A DNA stretch of 64,000 nt from Vombatus ursinus (GCF_900497805.2 NW_020954585.1:40927527-40991526), one strand, 5' to 3'; counted from the stretch's first letter, positions 32,396 through 43,880 are shown. Notes: generated from the letters alone by a model not told the origin. Numbers and translations: made by a program.

Positions 32396-33121
32396 AAATG
32401 CATATTTACAAGTGGTGAATCATTTTCAGTATTCCATGTGTTTACCAGGCATTCATTTTCTAACACTTCCTGGATGGGGGCTACGAATCATATCAGTAAG
32501 GAATATCTAACACTCAAGTTACTCCACGTCATGCATATGTACAAAAGGTGGAACAAATCATTCATGTAAATGGTGCATCAAGTTTCATTTTGTTTCATAA
32601 TTGGAGTGATGTCTCATTCATTAAATCGGATTGTGACAATACAAAGAATTCCTACTTGAGGGGAAATTCTTATAAGCAATCACTTTAAAAATACCTTATA
32701 AGTGAATTAAAAATGGGAAACAATTACCAAAAAAAAATCACAAGTTGGCCAAAAGTCAATATTTATTGTATATGCTGACCATAACAAATATGCACAATGG
32801 ACTTTATTCCATAGCTGAAGTCTTCTTTTTCCTACCTATTTTCCAATTCAAATGCAGCTTAAATGAAGAGAAACTTGGTCTAAATTCTTTATAGTGCCAT
32901 GTCAAGCAACTTAAATAGAGAAAAAACCTTGGTGATGACAGTTTTATTATTGTTTACATTGTTCAGAGTTGTATGGAACACTATCATTTTGGGGTTTTGT
33001 GTATATGTTCTGTTCTGAGCCTGAATCAAGGGGAAACAGAAGCTATTGAATGTGCCCAGTTGGATAGAGTTCTATACGAAGTCTATCATAACCCTCTCCA
33101 AAGTGACTTTAAAAAGAAAAT
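32396..33121. other. No recognised feature
   Basis: Repeat-poor island of about 0.7 kb. No open frame or motif supports a gene. Confidence 0.4.
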
Positions 33122-33291
33122 CAGTTGGACAATCTTTTTTGGCTAGGCAATGGGATTAAGTGACTTGCCCAGAGTCACACAGCTAGTAAGTGTTATGTGT
33201 CTGAGGCCGGATTTGAACTCAGGTCCTCCTGAATCCAGGGCCGGGGCTCTATCCATTGTGCCACTTATCTGCCCCCCAGTTAGACAATCTT
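33122..33291 (-). mobile_element. tRNA-type SINE with 15-bp TSD
   Basis: Body 33137-33276: 'tgggattaagtgacttgccc', 'gaggccggatttgaactcag', 'ctctatccattgtgccactt'. Flanked by CAGTTGGACAATCTT and CAGTTAGACAATCTT (one mismatch). Confidence 0.93.
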
Positions 33292-33785
33292 AAGGAGGCA
33301 CTGTGTGCCAAGCACTGTGTTAAGTGATAGCAAAGAAACTAGGGCTTTAAAGTTGTGGATGTAAATAAATAACACTGTTTATTATTATTAACAGGCCAAT
33401 AATCATCTCTGTGGAGCTGCTTGGAGAGTTTACATGGATGCTGCAGTGGAGCTCAATTGTGACTTAAGCAATTGTGCACTTTTTTCAGTAATTAAAAGGA
33501 TAAAGTAATCCTTGACCTGGGAAAAGAAATTCTGAAAACAATTAGGTATTTTGAATATGTGTTTGTGTTTTGTTTTTGCTTTTTTTCTTCTCCACTTGGG
33601 CTCTGCTAACCATTTAAAAAACCTGGGAGGTTTGGGAAGTTCAGTTTTCAAAAATTTTTTAAAGTCATTACAAGTAAAAACTCATGAGACATTCTCTTAA
33701 GGCATAAACATCTTTCCAGCATCTTCTGTATCTAGTAATCTTTGTTTTCTTTCTTCTTAATAAAAAAACCAGCTGATGTCTTTAA
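33292..33785. other. No recognised feature
   Basis: Nothing supportable. Confidence 0.4.
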
Positions 33786-33905
33786 ATATACACACACATA
33801 TACATACATATATACACATATATACAAATACGTACATACATGCATATAAGTATATGCATATGTATGTATATACATATATAAGGAAAGATATATATATATA
33901 TCTAT

Positions 33906-33939
<34 letters not shown>

Positions 33940-34062
33940 CTTTCCTTCTTCTGTTTCTGTTCATGGGTTCTCTGTATCTAGTCTCCATGAATCTGCGTGT
34001 GTGTGTGTGTGTGTGCGTGTATGTGTGTGTGTGTGTGTGTGCATGTGTATGTGTGTCATTTC
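33786..34062. repeat. TA/CA and GT microsatellite cluster
   Basis: ACATATAT-type repeats (33,786-33,942) followed by (GT)n (33,995-34,058). Open frames here are products of the repeat. Confidence 0.93.
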
Positions 34063-34176
34063 TTCCTTCCTTAGCTTCCTCTGTCTCTTTGTATCTCTTT
34101 CTCTTTCCCTTCCTCTGAAATAAATTTGTATAGAATTTTCCAGCTGGAAGAAAATTTAGTGACCATATATGCCATT

Positions 34177-34177
34177 C

Positions 34178-34231
<54 letters not shown>

Positions 34232-34249
34232 CTTTCTCTTTCTCTCTCC
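34177..34249. repeat. (CT)n and (CTAT)n microsatellite
   Basis: CT repeats followed by four or five CTAT units. Confidence 0.95.
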
Positions 34250-34424
34250 TGATGCTTTAATGAAAATAGAAACATACTTTTCCTATAACTGATTTATGAT
34301 CTTCCTTTGCTTTTGTGTAAATAATTGAAGGTTGCAAATTGTCACATTCTTTTTTTTTTATGAGAAGAGAGAGGCAAAAGATTATTTTATTAATGTAGGC
34401 AGAGATCACTGTCGACTCTTCCAT

Positions 34425-34600
34425 GCTAGAGAGGTGGTTAGTGTTGGACTCAGAGTCAAAAAGATCTGAATTCAAATCCTGCCTCTTTACTGGCTTTGGG
34501 ACTTTGGCCAAGTCTCTTTACCTCTCTGAAATACAATTTATTAATTTGTAAAATGAGGAAGTTGGATTGGTCTAGTTCTAAAATCCATGTTGTCTCCATT
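34425..34600 (+). mobile_element. MIR-like SINE
   Basis: 'gtgttggactcagagtcaaa', 'ttcaaatcctgcctctttac', 'aatttgtaaaatgaggaagt'. Confidence 0.8.
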
Positions 34601-35771
34601 ATCCCAGTTACGTTAGGGATTTTACCTTATCTTTTTTTTTTTTTTTACCCTCCCTTCCACTCAAGAATAGCAGCTTGGAGTCTCCCTTGCAGCCTATAAA
34701 TTCTGTCTTTAATTGAACCCCTATGTTATATCAAAGGACATGAAGCTATTCTCCTCCTTTCCCTTCAGGCACTAACCACATAGATCCCCTGCCTGCCAAC
34801 TCTCTGTCAGCTCTGTGATCAGAAGTGAACACTAAATTCAGGTTTCCAAAGCCACCATGCCCAGGTCTGTCATTAAAATGCATTTCAAGGCATTGAGCTT
34901 GCTATGAGGTGGTATCTCTCTTCATTTCCGAGAATGGCATTTGCCACATGTGCCTAGGGTGGGGGTAGTGGGAGAGTAGACTTGGTATGGCTCAATATCA
35001 AACTGGCTGAATGTGGTAATGGAGATAAAAGAATGAAGGAAACTAGTCACATCCCCTAAGGAAACAATATGGTTTTATTCTGTAAGGAATGACAGGTTGG
35101 GTTTTTCGGGAGTTTTTTGTTTGTTTTGTTTTGTTTTGTCTTAGTTCTGACTGAGATTTATTCTTAACACCAATAAGAGAAAGTACAAAGTGTTTGGGAG
35201 CCAACTTGATCTACTGATCTCTCTGTGTTTATTCTATGCCTCTCCTTGAAGATTTATTGATCCAGTTCGAACTGGGAGGGCTCCAGGGCCAAGCGAGAAG
35301 GGAAAGGTCCATCCGTGGTAAATGGATTTCTGGCCTGCAAACTGTAAATATGGGCGACATTGTTTTTCTTTACAAAGCAGAAAGAAATCAATAATGTCCT
35401 TCTGCCTTCCTGTGTACGGGAAGACACCATTTTTACTATGTGGTTTCTGATGTGTACAAATGCATATGGCAGACAACTCTGAGCTACAGTCTGACCCACA
35501 GGCACCAGTCTGTTAAGGATAGGATCATTAGCATCCATTTAAGGACCAATTATATATCTATGTGGAGTAGGATGCTAGGGTTTAGAAATGAAAGAGAATT
35601 TGGAAAATAAGTAGCCACCCATGTGGCATCATTTCAAAGGCAATGGAAAGTCTTAGAAGCCTAAAAGAATCCTTGCCTATCTGTTGACTAGTGTCTGAAT
35701 TTTTTTTTTACCATTGCAGCTTAATCCCTTTAGTTTTCATTGATCCCTGTTAGAATGTTGTTAAGAAGCAA
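34601..35771. other. No recognised feature
   Basis: Repeat-poor island of about 1.2 kb. Short overlapping frames on the minus strand (35,234-35,538) have no domain or splice support. Confidence 0.4.
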
Positions 35772-35965
35772 GATGGCATAATGGGTAGAGAGCTGGCCTC
35801 AGAGTGAGTAAGACCTGGGATTCAGCACAATGCCTGGCACATGGTAATCACTGAAACAATGCTTGTTGACTGGCTGTCTGACTGCTGAACAGTTGTCTTA
35901 CTGAGCAAATCATTCCAGTCCTCTAGGCTCTGGAAGACAAGGGAGTTTGAATACATGATCTCCAA
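35772..35965 (+). mobile_element. MIR-like SINE carrying a short L2-type tail
   Basis: MIR head 'ggcataatgggtagagagct' to about 35,822. Then 'cacaatgcctggcacatggt' and 'aatgcttgttgactggctgt' (35,823-35,890), a foreign 3' tail. MIR resumes with 'gagcaaatcattccagtcct'. Confidence 0.65.
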
Positions 35966-36384
35966 GGTGTTTTCCCGCTCAGGAAAGAGGTGAGGGAAAG
36001 AACGAGGACACAGTATTTTAAAACAAGTGCTGCTGAGAAAGGAAGTTGAACAGCTTTAGTCGGCTCTCCTGAGGGAGAGAAAAGAGGGTGTTGAATGGCT
36101 GCCTGAGGGCACCGAAGGCAAACATAATTCACCATCTTACCAAAGGGCCAACCCTGTCTGCTCTGAATTCTGGGTAATAACAGGTGCTCCCAACAGACAG
36201 ACCCTACCAACATTTGCAAGTTTCTCTTTTCAATTCCTGGACTTATTTGCCCCAATTAGTTCACTTCCTCGTTACTGTTCCATTTATTAAAAGGCAAAGG
36301 CTCCCTTGGGTTTTCATTGTGGTCCAATGTGTTTTCATGGCATTTCTTTGCTCTGACCTGTTGACAACCATCCTTCCAACATGG
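35966..36384. other. No recognised feature
   Basis: Nothing supportable. Confidence 0.4.
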
Positions 36385-36439
36385 TGAGAAGCGGTCGTGG
36401 TGTAGTAGAAAATGTTGTACTTGGAGTCAATCGTAGCCA

Positions 36440-36632
36440 ATCATGAATAAAGAACTGGAAGACACCTCAAAAACCATTTATTCCAGCCCACTTATTTTAT
36501 AGGTGAAGGAACTAAGGACAAGATGACTAATATGATTTGGTCAAGTTTACAAAAATGATAGGTAGACAGCAGAACCAGGATTTGAACCCAAATCTTTCCA
36601 AATCCAGGCTTCTATCTACTTGTTTCACAAGT
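36440..36632 (-). mobile_element. MIR-like SINE
   Basis: 'ggaagacacctcaaaaacca', 'ttataggtgaaggaactaag', 'tttgaacccaaatctttcca'. A short + strand MIR head lies just before it (36,385-36,435). Confidence 0.75.
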
Positions 36633-36667
36633 CCAGAGATTTGTGTTTATATCCAAGATTTGAGATT

Positions 36668-36912
36668 TCCTAGTTAGGGGCAGCATGGTATCATGGAAAA
36701 AGTCATGAATTACAAGCCAGAAGATCTGGATTTGAATCCTGGTTCAGCCATTTATCACTTGTGTGGTCTTGTGCAAATTACATAACAATTTTTTCTTACT
36801 TCCTGTGTGATAGTAAGCAAGTTATCTAACCTCTCTGAGTTTTCATTTTCTCATTTAGAAGACTAGATAACATTTTAAGGTCTATTCCAGCTCTAAATCT
36901 ATGACACTATGA
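36668..36912 (+). mobile_element. MIR-like SINE
   Basis: 'gcagcatggtatcatggaaa', 'ggatttgaatcctggttcag', 'tctattccagctctaaatct'. A partial duplication of the middle segment occurs at about 36,780-36,830. Confidence 0.78.
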
Positions 36913-36915
36913 TCC

Positions 36916-37125
36916 TAGTTGTTGTTTACCCTTCATTCTTTTTTTTTGGGGAGGGGGCAATGGGGTTAAGTGACTTGCCCAGGGTCACACAGCTAGTAAG
37001 TGGTATGTGTCTGAGGCAGGATTTGAACTCAGATCCTCCTGAATCCAGGGCCTGTGCTCTATCCACTGTGCCACCTAGCCGCCCCATTGTCCTTTATTCT
37101 TAAAGAGGACCATGACATCAGGAAA
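36916..37125 (+). mobile_element. Start of repeat A, split by a SINE
   Basis: 'gttgtttacccttcattctt' before the SINE and 'cctttattcttaaagaggac' after it match the first 40 bp of the ~0.5-kb repeat at 45.09 and 48.17 kb. Only the first ~45 bp of that repeat is present. Confidence 0.6.
36941..37086 (-). mobile_element. tRNA-type SINE nested in repeat A
   Basis: 'tggggttaagtgacttgccc', 'gaggcaggatttgaactcag', 'ctctatccactgtgccacct'. CCTTCATTCTT before and CCTTTATTCTT after it are likely TSDs. Confidence 0.9.
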
Positions 37126-37300
37126 TGAGCCTAGCTATATAATTCTAGGCAAGTAATTTTATCTCCCTGAGCCTCAGCTCCTAAATCTGCAAAATGCATA
37201 TAATAATATTTTCACTACTAACTTGAAGGATTGTTGTGGAAAAGCACTTTGTAAATCCTAAAATGCTGTAGAGAAATATGCACTATTATCATATTACTTC
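37126..37300 (+). mobile_element. CORE-SINE fragment
   Basis: 'ataattctaggcaagtaatt', 'gagcctcagctcctaaatct', 'gaaggattgttgtggaaaag'. Confidence 0.65.
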
Positions 37301-37479
37301 ACCTTGGATCAGCACACATTGTATTCTTAGGTAACATTAATTTAATTGACATTTGTCAATCATCATCAGGGTACTTGACTCAGGTCTACTATTGTTATTT
37401 CTCTATAAGTACTAAATTGAAGGGGAAAGAATTTTAACCCTGAGCTGGAGGAATCCATTGCTGATCCTAGACTACAGCA

Positions 37480-37645
37480 TATTCCAAAACTTTCCAGCTG
37501 AAAGAGACCTTACAGATCATCTTGTCCCACTTCTTTATTTGACCATTGATAAAACTGAGGCTGAGATTAAGTGACTTGCTTGGAATCACACAGGCCCTAA
37601 ATGGCAGAAGTGGGATTTGAACATTTTTCTCTCTATAATATATCG
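37480..37645 (-). mobile_element. MIR-like SINE
   Basis: 'cagctgaaagagaccttaca', 'gataaaactgaggctgagat', 'cagaagtgggatttgaacat'. Confidence 0.75.
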
Positions 37646-37689
37646 ATGATCTCATCGGCAGACATGGGCTCAACTATTATCTCTATGTG

Positions 37690-38098
37690 AGTCACCCCTA
37701 AATCTATCAATATAAATTTTAATACACATACATACGTATGCATGCATATGCATATATCTCCAACCCTAATCTCTCTCAAACTCCAGATCTACATCACTAA
37801 ATGCCTTTTGGCCATCTTAACTTAAATCCACAGGCATTAAACCCTCTCTTTTTTCTACTTTCTTATTGTTACTGAGGGTACAATCATTCTCCCAGTCATC
37901 CAGACCCACAGCCTCAGTATTATACCCAACTATTCACTCATGCTCACTCCATATATCCAATCAGTTGTTAAATCTCATTTCTCCACTTAAAACATCTCTC
38001 ATATACATTTCTTTCATTTCATTCACACTATCACACATCTTTATCACTTCTCACCTGGACTATTTCAATAGCTTCTTAATTGTTCAAGACAAGTCAAA
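37690..38098 (+). mobile_element. L2 fragment
   Basis: 'atctccaaccctaatctctc', 'atatccaatcagttgttaaa', 'cttctcacctggactatttc'. Ends tail-to-tail with an antisense L2. Confidence 0.75.
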
Positions 38099-38107
38099 TT
38101 AAAAAAA

Positions 38108-38911
38108 AATCATCTATTAAATGCCTACTATTTGCCAAGCACTGTGCTAAATGTTGGGAATACAAAGGAAGACAAAAGACAGTCTATGCTCCCAAGGAGT
38201 TCATAGTCTAATGTTTGAGACAATATGCAAACAACTATGTAAAAACAAGATGCCTTGTGTGGAGATAACTCTCCAAACTAAATCTGCAATCTAAATAGGA
38301 GATAATCATAAAGAGAAAGCACTAGCATTAAGGGGCATCAGGAAAAATTTCTTATAGAGGTTAGGATTTTAGCTGGGACTTGAAGGAAGCCATGGAAGCC
38401 AGGAGGCAGAGATGAAAAGGGAGAGAATTGTGAGATGGAGAAAATGCATGGGAGATGGAATGCCTTTTGTAGGAGGAACAAGAAGTCACTGGGTGGCAGA
38501 ATGCTTAGAGGGAAGCTAGGTGTAAGAAGGATAGAAGGCCAAAAAGAGGCAGTTTATAAAGGGCTTTAAAAGCCAAACAGATGATTTTAAATTTGATCCC
38601 AGAGGCCCACAGGAGTTTATTGAGTAGGTGGTGTGAGAATAGGGTGACATAGTCTTTAATAAGATCAATTTGCAACCTTAGTTGAGACTGGAGTGGGTAC
38701 TTGACTGGAATTTGAGGCAAGATTATCAACCACAAGTTTATTGTAGGAGTCCAGGAATGAGATGGTGAGGGCCTGGACCATGGTGGTGGCAGTGTCAGAG
38801 GAGAGAACAGGATATATACAAGAGATATTATGGAAGTAGAAGCAACAGGACTTGGCAACTAATTGGTTATATGAGGTAAGAGAGAATGAGAAGTTAAGAA
38901 TAACACCTAGA
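38108..38911 (-). mobile_element. L2 antisense, segment 1 of 3
   Basis: 'aagcactgtgctaaatgttg', 'gcaaacaactatgtaaaaac', 'agctgggacttgaaggaagc', 'gaatgagatggtgagggcct', 'gtggtggcagtgtcagagga'. The L1 at 38,912 interrupts it. Confidence 0.85.
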
Positions 38912-40175
38912 ACCCCACAGGAAAATAGGAGGGGAAGGGGATAAAAGAAAGGGGTGTGAGAGTAGGGAGGGCAGATTAAGGGAGGGGGTAGTCAGAAGCA
39001 AAACACTTTTGAGGAGGGACCGGGTGAATGGAGAGAGAGAACAGAATAAACAGGGAGGAGGAAATGGAGGGAAATACAGTTAGCAGTAGTGACTGTGGAA
39101 AAAAAAATTGAAGTGAGTTCCTCTGATAAAGGACTCATTTCTCAAACATATAGAGAACTGAGTCAAATTTATAAAAATTTTATAAGTTTTATAAAAATTC
39201 CCCAATTGATAAATGATCAAAAGATTTGATCAGTTTTCAGATGAAGTAATCAAAGTTATCTATAGTCACATGAAAAAATACTCTATTCAAATTAAAACAA
39301 TTCTGAGCTACTACCTCATGCCTATTAGATTGGCTAATAGGACAGAAAAGGTAAATGAAAAATGTTGGAGGGGATGTGGGAAAAATGAGACACTAATGCA
39401 CTGTTGGTGGAGTTGTGAACTGATTCAAGCATTCTGTAGAGCAATTTGGAGCTATGTCCAAAAGGCTATAAAACCATGCATACCCTTTGACCTAGCAATA
39501 CCACTGCTAGGTCTATACCCCAAAAGAGATAAAAAATAGAAAGGAAAAGGACCTATATGTACAAATATATATTTTAGCAGCTCATTTCTGGAGAGCAAAG
39601 GATTAGAAATTGAGGGGATGCCCATCAATTGGGGAATGGCTGAACAAGTTGTCGTATGTGATTATGATGGAATACTATTGTGCTGTAAGAAATGATAAGC
39701 AGGATGCTCTCAGAAAAAACCTGGAAAGACTTGCATGGGCTGATGCGAAGTGAAATGTACTGTGTACAAAGTAACAGCAATATTGTAAAATGATCAGCTG
39801 TGAATGACTTTGCTACTCTCAGCAATACAATAATCCAAGACAACTCTGAAGGGCTTATGATGAAAAATGTTACCCATCCCCAGAGAAAGAATTGATGGTG
39901 TCTGAATATAGACTGAAGCATATTTTTTTAATTTTGTTTATTTTTCTTGAGTTTTTTTTTTTTGGTTGTTTTCTTTCACAATATGACTACTATGGGTATG
40001 TTTTGTATGACTACACATGTATGTCAAATTGTTTACCTTATCAATGGGTGGGGTAAGGAGGAAGGAAAGGAGAGAATTTGGAACTCAGAGCTTTAAAAAT
40101 GAACGTTGGAAATTGTTTTTAGATGTAATTGGGGGAAAATAAAATACTAAAAAAAAAAAAAGAATAACACATAGA
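38896..40175 (+). mobile_element. L1-derived element with ORF2 remnant and 16-bp TSD
   Basis: Body 38912-40159. It holds the G-rich linker (38,912-39,090), then an ORF2 C-terminal remnant, the 3' UTR and poly(A). Flanks AAGAATAACACCTAGA and AAGAATAACACATAGA (one mismatch) are TSDs. It sits in an antisense L2. Confidence 0.92.
39213..39539 (+). pseudogene. L1 ORF2 C-terminal remnant (108 codons open)
   Basis: Encodes the last part of the L1 endonuclease/reverse-transcriptase polyprotein. KCWRGCGKNETLMHCWWSCE (residues about 49-68) is the C-terminal cysteine/histidine region. It is followed by FDLAIPLLGLYPK, equivalent to the conserved (F/Y)DPAIPLLGIYPK of L1s. A stop then interrupts; homology continues out of frame to 'YYCAVRNDKQDALRK' near 39.7 kb. 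The endonuclease and RT domains are absent, so it is a non-functional tail. Confidence 0.88.
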
Positions 40176-40391
40176 TGGTGACTGAGAGGAGGGTGTGTCC
40201 TCATCAGCAGTTGGAAAGTTAGGAAGAGGGGAAGGTTTGGGAGAAAAGGTAATGAGATCGGTTTTAACATGTTAAGTTTAGGATATCTATGAGATTAGGG
40301 AGTTGGAGGTGCAAGAACTGGAGGCCAGGAGAAAAGTTGGTCCTAGATAAGTAGATCTGAGAATAGTCTACAGAGAGATGATAATTGAATA
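40176..40391 (-). mobile_element. L2 antisense, segment 2 of 3
   Basis: 'ggaaggtttgggagaaaagg', 'ggttttaacatgttaagttt', 'ggagttggaggtgcaagaac' continue the L2 in register. Confidence 0.8.
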
Positions 40392-41160
40392 TGTTAAGGG
40401 GTCCTCTGAACTTATCCTTTTGAGCTGAAGTATTTTCCAGAAACACTAGAACCAGAGTATTCAAGAGGCCCTGAACATGTCAAGAACAAAGCCTCTCTTC
40501 ACCCCTACCATGAACTGATATCATTTATTGTTTGCACCCCAAGACACTCCCTATGTGTCTGTGGGAATCCAGACAGGCACTAGTCAGTCTGCATTAGGCT
40601 GTAAAACTGCATGTGCAGCTGGCACCCTTGTAGATAAGCAGACCATCCTATCTTCATGGTCTAGCTCAGGGCTTCTTAAACTTTTTTCACTCAGGATCCC
40701 TTTTCATGTGTTCATGGGCGCTGCATGTCCTAAGGGCATGTGCAGTGCAAAGCGTGCGTGCTTTTTGCTCAGAACGAAAGTCACGAAATGCCAACGAATG
40801 CTGCGGAAATGTGAAAAGGGGTCACAAGTGGAAAAAGTTTAAGAATCCCTGGTCTAGCAGTTCCCAAGGGAAAAGAATGCCACTTCTGCCATCATCTTAC
40901 TCCCTCTCCTTGAGAGCAGTTTAGTCCTTGTCCTATCCCTACTATTCCTTTCCTCCTCCCATGCCACTCCCATTTAGGAGGAGATTTCTATTTCCTCTTC
41001 CTTCCTTTGCAGCAATCTCATAAATATGCGAACTTTTGTTGGGATTGTGAACTCTTTGAGCTGGCATAGGATTCCACAAGCACGTTCATTTTTCTTGCAA
41101 TAAATTCAGTTGCAACTCACGTCTCCTGGATTTGTGATAGTTTTTTTTTTTTGGTTAACA
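40392..41160 (+). mobile_element. Solo LTR of an endogenous retrovirus
   Basis: Starts TGTTAA and ends TTAACA, the inverted TG...CA ends of a retroviral LTR. An AATAAA (41,099-41,104) lies about 55 bp before the end and an ATAAATA box lies upstream of it. Without the nested MITE it is about 575 bp. L2 continues on both sides (AATA/AATC may be the short TSD). No internal proviral DNA is next to it, so it is a solo LTR, a fossil. Family unassigned. Age is older than the hAT MITE inside it. Confidence 0.68.
40659..40859. mobile_element. hAT MITE with 8-bp TSD, nested in the LTR
   Basis: Body 40667-40851: ends CAGGGCTTCTTAAACTTTTT and AAAAAGTTTAAGAATCCCTG are inverted. Flanks GTCTAGCT and GTCTAGCA give an 8-bp TSD (7/8), as hAT elements make. 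An overlapping 104-codon frame is a chance product of the GC-richer interior. Confidence 0.9.
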
Positions 41161-42465
41161 AATCTATGAGAGCTGATGAAATCACCAAATAAAATAGCAT
41201 AGAAGGACAAAGGTACAGGACAGGCCTTTGGGGTACACTCACAGTTAGTGAGCATGACTTGGATAAAGATTCAGCAAAGGAACCTGAGAAGAAATGATCA
41301 GACAAGAAAGAGGAGAACCAGGTGAAAGCAGTGTTACTAAAAAAAAATAATTATTAAATTATTAAAAGAATATTAAAAAGAAGATGATTGTCAGTGTCAA
41401 AGGATGAGGAAAAGGGCATTAGATTTGGCAATTAAGAATGCATTGGTGACTTTGGAGAGATCAGTTTTAGTTGAATGCTAAGGTTGGAAGCCAGACTGGC
41501 AGAGAGAAGTGAAAAGAAAGGAAGTCAAGACACTGGTTTTTAGACAATTTTTAGCAATGAAACGGGGAGAGATCTAGGGCAATAGCTAATGGGGATATAT
41601 GGTTCAAATGAGGATGAGGTATGCATGGGAATGTTTGCAGGAAGCAAGCAGGCAGCCAATAGACAGGGAGAAACTGAAAGTAAGTAAGAGATTGGAAATG
41701 ATAGTGGGGACAATCTACTAGAAAAGATGTGTACATAGAGGAGTTTGCCTTGATAAAGAGAAGGGCTACCTCTTCATGTGACACAGGGATAAAAGAGAGA
41801 AAGCAGAAAGCATCTGAATGATGTGAGATTAGGGAAAAGGGAGAAGAGAGAGCTCTTGGTGGATAGCTGCAATTTTTTTTCAGTAAAGTATGAAGAATGA
41901 TTTTCAACTGAGATGGAAGTGGGGTGGGGAAGGAAGCCATAGGAAGTTTGAGGAGGGATAAAAAGGTCTGAAACAGCTGCTATGGTGAGTGAGACAGTAA
42001 ATCAATTAGGTAGGTGTAAAAAAAAGATTATCTTGCTGCAGTAAGGGTCCAGTTGAAATATTATGTAGTACAAATTTGTAGCGGACCCAGTCAGCATAGG
42101 TTTCATGATTTTCTCACATGGATAAGAGTGAAAGCAGGGGAAGCTGGGAGTAATCCAAGGCTGATAATTGGCAGAGCAAGATTAATGATAGAATAAGATG
42201 ACCAGGGGCTCAAGAGAAGGCAGTGTAGAGCTAAGCTGGTTCTCAAGATGAGGAAAAGAGGAAACTGCAGTCAGTGAAGGGGTATGACCTCAGAGAGAAC
42301 AGATGGGTCAAGGGATTTGAGGTAATGGTAAGGATGAACAACAGGGCTTGGGGGTGCAAAGCAGAGGGAGAGGTTAATTATGGTAATCAGATAAGGGAAT
42401 TTCAGAATTCATGACCATGAAAGTGGAACATTAACGGTTGATGAGAAGATCCAGGGCATGACCAT
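41161..42465 (-). mobile_element. L2 antisense, segment 3 of 3
   Basis: 'ggcctttggggtacactcac', 'cagttagtgagcatgacttg', 'attagatttggcaattaaga' and 'gttggaagccagactggcag' are the antisense of L2 RT coding DNA. The remainder to 42,465 is the diverged upstream part. Confidence 0.78.
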
Positions 42466-42469
42466 CTTT

Positions 42470-43030
42470 TTTTCTTTTAAATTTGAATCAATTCCTATAC
42501 ATCTTAAGTATCAGAACTTTACCATAGAAACTTCCTACAAAGTTATTGTTGTTGTTGTTTTCATTTTATTGACCCTTTATGGTTCTTACTTCTGTGCTGG
42601 TCCAAAAATGTTTTAGTACTATGTAATCAAAATTGTCCATTTTAATTTCTGTGATCCTCTCTGTCCCTTGTTTGGTCACGAGATCTTTCCCTTTTCACCA
42701 TCCTAAAACATATTTCCTTCCCTGCTTTTCCTACTTGCTTATGATATAATCTTTAGTATCTAGGGTGTGCATCCATTTGGAGCTTATGTTGATATAGGGT
42801 AGGAGATGTTGGTTTATACCTGAATTTGGTCAGATTGTTTTCCAGGTTTCTTCAAAGTTTTAGTCAATTAAGTCCTTACTCCAGAGGTTGGGGTCTTTGA
42901 GTTTCTCAAACACAATGCTACCATATTCCTTTGTTTCCATATGTTTTGTACATAATCTGTCTCATTGATTCATTCCTCTATTTTTAACCAGTACCAAAAG
43001 CTTTGATGATTGCTATTTACTTTGTGTATG
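42470..43030 (-). mobile_element. L1 ORF2 fragment, antisense
   Basis: 'gtgtgcatccatttggagct', 'gtaggagatgttggtttata', 'gaggttggggtctttgagtt' and 'aaccagtaccaaaagctttg' are the antisense of the L1 ORF2 block 'YWLKNR..IDQWNR...FDKPKDPSFW', upstream of the C-terminal zinc region. Confidence 0.72.
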
Positions 43031-43039
43031 TATGAAGTT

Positions 43040-43172
43040 ACATGCAAATCTTTTCCTCCTTTAGAATGTGAGTTCCCCAAGGGTAGGGATCATGTCTTTA
43101 CCTTTCTTTGACTCTCTGGAGCATAGCACAGTACTGGACACATAGTAAGTGCTTGTTGACCGACTGAGTAAA
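43040..43172 (+). mobile_element. L2 3' tail
   Basis: 'ctttagaatgtgagttcccc', 'gagcatagcacagtactgga', 'gtaagtgcttgttgaccgac'. Confidence 0.8.
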
Positions 43173-43484
43173 TGAACCCGGGTCCTCTGACTCCATATCT
43201 AATATTCTTTCCACCCAGAAAGGTATGGCCTGTGATTTACTCAAATCACTAAGTGGATCTTGAAAGGGACTTTCATTCAAATGATCTAGAAGTGGAATAA
43301 AGTGTTATTGGCAGATCCAAATCTCAGAGTCAAATAATACTACACTCAGATGAAATCACTCCCCACATTTTAGTTAGGTGTCTTTGATCAATAGCACTGA
43401 AATTCATCAGTGACAAACACAATTTTATTATCTATGACATATAGATAGTAAAAGGATAAAAACTTTACATCTCTATTCACTCCT

Positions 43485-43880
43485 CCCTATTTTCATTGCA
43501 GCTACCTTAGTACAAGCCCTCATTCCTTCTTTTTAAAAGGTTTGCCTGTCTGCATTCCCTCCTCATTTCAATACACCCTTCAAAAGACTACCAGAATAAT
43601 ATACATTATTTAATGAATAGATCTAGTCATTTCATTCCTTTTGTCAAACCTTTCCTGGCTCCCTTTTGCCTCCCAAATAAAGTTCATACTGTTTTGTCTT
43701 GCATTCAAATCCCTCCCTGTTCTGGTGCTACTCTCTTTCCAGTCTTCTCTTGTATCTTCTTCATGCTCTTTTAAGTTTAGTTAAACTAGACTGCATTCTA
43801 TGACCTGAACACAGCCTGGCCTCTCCTGCCTCTGTGCCTGGAATACACACCCTTCCTCTCTCTGCCTGTTAAATTAACTG
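43485..43880 (+). mobile_element. L2 fragment
   Basis: 'accttagtacaagccctcat', 'tttcctggctcccttttgcc', 'ggcctctcctgcctctgtgc'. Confidence 0.75.

Noticed and set aside
33732-34123. 65- and 115-codon frames rich in I/Y/T/H and C/V
   Set aside because: Produced by the CA/TA/GT microsatellites.
40528-40842. 104-codon + strand frame
   Set aside because: It spans LTR and hAT MITE sequence; no domain and no conservation expected.
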